Assembly (NCBI GenBank): GCA_002451175.1
Contig: DKBI01000285.1
Span: 2,068 to 15,524, forward strand
Origin: Betaproteobacteria bacterium UBA6904
GTDB lineage: Bacteria; Pseudomonadota; Gammaproteobacteria; Burkholderiales; SG8-39
DNA: 13,457 nucleotides
Reading direction: 5' to 3'
The translations under genes and the position numbers were made by a program. The first letter of the stretch is position 1, and the number at the start of each line of letters is the position of its first letter. The notes beneath the pieces are model-generated. The model ran no database searches. It worked only from the letters and a program-made list of their open reading frames with translations, and was not told where the DNA came from. Below are positions 13,107-13,457 of this stretch, in pieces.

Positions 13107-13457
13107 ATGCCCCTGTCCATGCACCAACGATCCGCCACGGCCTTCGATCGCAAGCTCTTCGGCATCCTGCTCGCCGCCCTCGCGCTGCGCCTCGCGTGGG
13201 CGCTCGCCGTGCCGGTGGAGCCGCTCGCCGACTCGGTGATCTACGCGCGCACGGCCGAGAATCTCGCCCTGCACGGCGTCTTCGGCATCGAGCCGGACCA
13301 GCCGTTCAGCTACTGGCCCGTCGGCACGTCGGCGATCTACGCCCTGGGGCACCTCGCGTTCGGCGCAGGCCCCCTCGGCGCGATCGTGCTCAACCTCATC
13401 GCCGGTCTGCTGCTCGTGGCCACCTCGGCGTTGCTCGCGCGGCGCTGGTACGGCGAT
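13107..13457 (+). CDS. GT-C glycosyltransferase, PMT/ArnT-like (3' truncated)
   Basis: The first 117 codons are present and the frame is open to the window edge. After a basic start (RSATAFDRKLFG), TM1 spans about 18-36 (ILLAALALRLAWALAV). The periplasmic loop begins EPLADSVIYARTAENLALHG, with an Asp where GT-C enzymes carry the catalytic acidic residue. FSYWPVGTSAIYAL and the hydrophobic segment LGAIVLNLIAGLLLVATSALLA follow, then RRWYG. This layout is typical of GT39/GT83-like proteins (dolichyl-phosphate-mannose mannosyltransferase or ArnT relatives), which use polyprenyl-phosphate sugars on the periplasmic side. Its position 17 bases after the HAD-UbiA gene suggests it may use the lipid-linked sugar made there. 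Two in-frame ATGs (13107, 13119) are possible starts, neither with a clear ribosome site. Confidence 0.75.
   Translation, partial: MPLSMHQRSATAFDRKLFGILLAALALRLAWALAVPVEPLADSVIYARTAENLALHGVFGIEPDQPFSYWPVGTSAIYALGHLAFGAGPLGAIVLNLIAGLLLVATSALLARRWYGD

Noticed and set aside
1..13457. CRISPR arrays, tRNA genes, insertion sequences, attachment sites
   Set aside because: No repeat-spacer pattern, no tRNA-like cloverleaf with CCA, no transposase or integrase motifs and no terminal inverted repeats were seen on reading both strands.

Overview
The window is a GC-rich stretch, very probably from a betaproteobacterium of Burkholderiales/Rhodocyclales type. I base this on codon use, the Wza/Wzc/Wzx/Wzy gene set and the HAD-UbiA and GT-C genes. 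It lies inside an exopolysaccharide (or capsule-like) biosynthesis and export locus and both ends cut a gene. Coding density is very high: no gene-free stretch exceeds about 185 bases. I see no tRNA, rRNA, CRISPR array, insertion sequence or phage gene.

Layout. (1) 1-1446, plus strand: the C-terminal end of a membrane-anchored family 2 glycosyltransferase, followed with stop/start overlaps by two different left-handed beta-helix (hexapeptide) acyltransferases. (2) 1447-1531: promoter region. (3) 1532-6325, plus strand: a Wzc-like polysaccharide co-polymerase whose ATPase module has lost the P-loop lysine, a Wzx-like flippase (ATGA overlap) and a GT4 glycosyltransferase. (4) 6206-8860, minus strand: a large secreted clan GH-A-type glycoside hydrolase, whose 3' end overlaps the GT4 gene convergently by 120 bases. 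(5) 8942-10003, plus strand: a Wza-like outer-membrane export lipoprotein, divergent from the hydrolase. (6) 10017-11390, minus strand: a multi-spanning Wzy polymerase/O-antigen-ligase-like protein, convergent with the Wza-like gene with 13 bases between stops. (7) 11575-13457, plus strand: a HAD-UbiA fusion (polyprenyl-phosphate phosphoribosyltransferase type) and the start of a GT-C (PMT/ArnT-like) glycosyltransferase.

How it fits together. Repeat units built by GT2/GT4 enzymes would be acylated by the hexapeptide enzymes, flipped by the Wzx-like protein, polymerised by the Wzy-like protein under the Wzc-like co-polymerase, and exported through the Wza-like channel. The secreted hydrolase could trim or release the polymer. 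The HAD-UbiA plus GT-C pair suggests an additional polyprenyl-phosphate-linked sugar, plausibly a furanose, added on the periplasmic side. These roles are inferred from families; no sugar specificity is visible.

The most distinctive signal is regulatory. The same promoter element (CGTTCACAGTCC, then a second CACAGT one helical turn further on, then a -10-like hexamer) lies before the Wzc-like gene and the Wza-like gene at identical spacing, and a diverged copy lies before the HAD-UbiA gene. This points to one regulator co-ordinating three separated plus-strand units that are interrupted by minus-strand genes. In the first two copies an ATG lies where the transcript should begin, which suggests leaderless translation.
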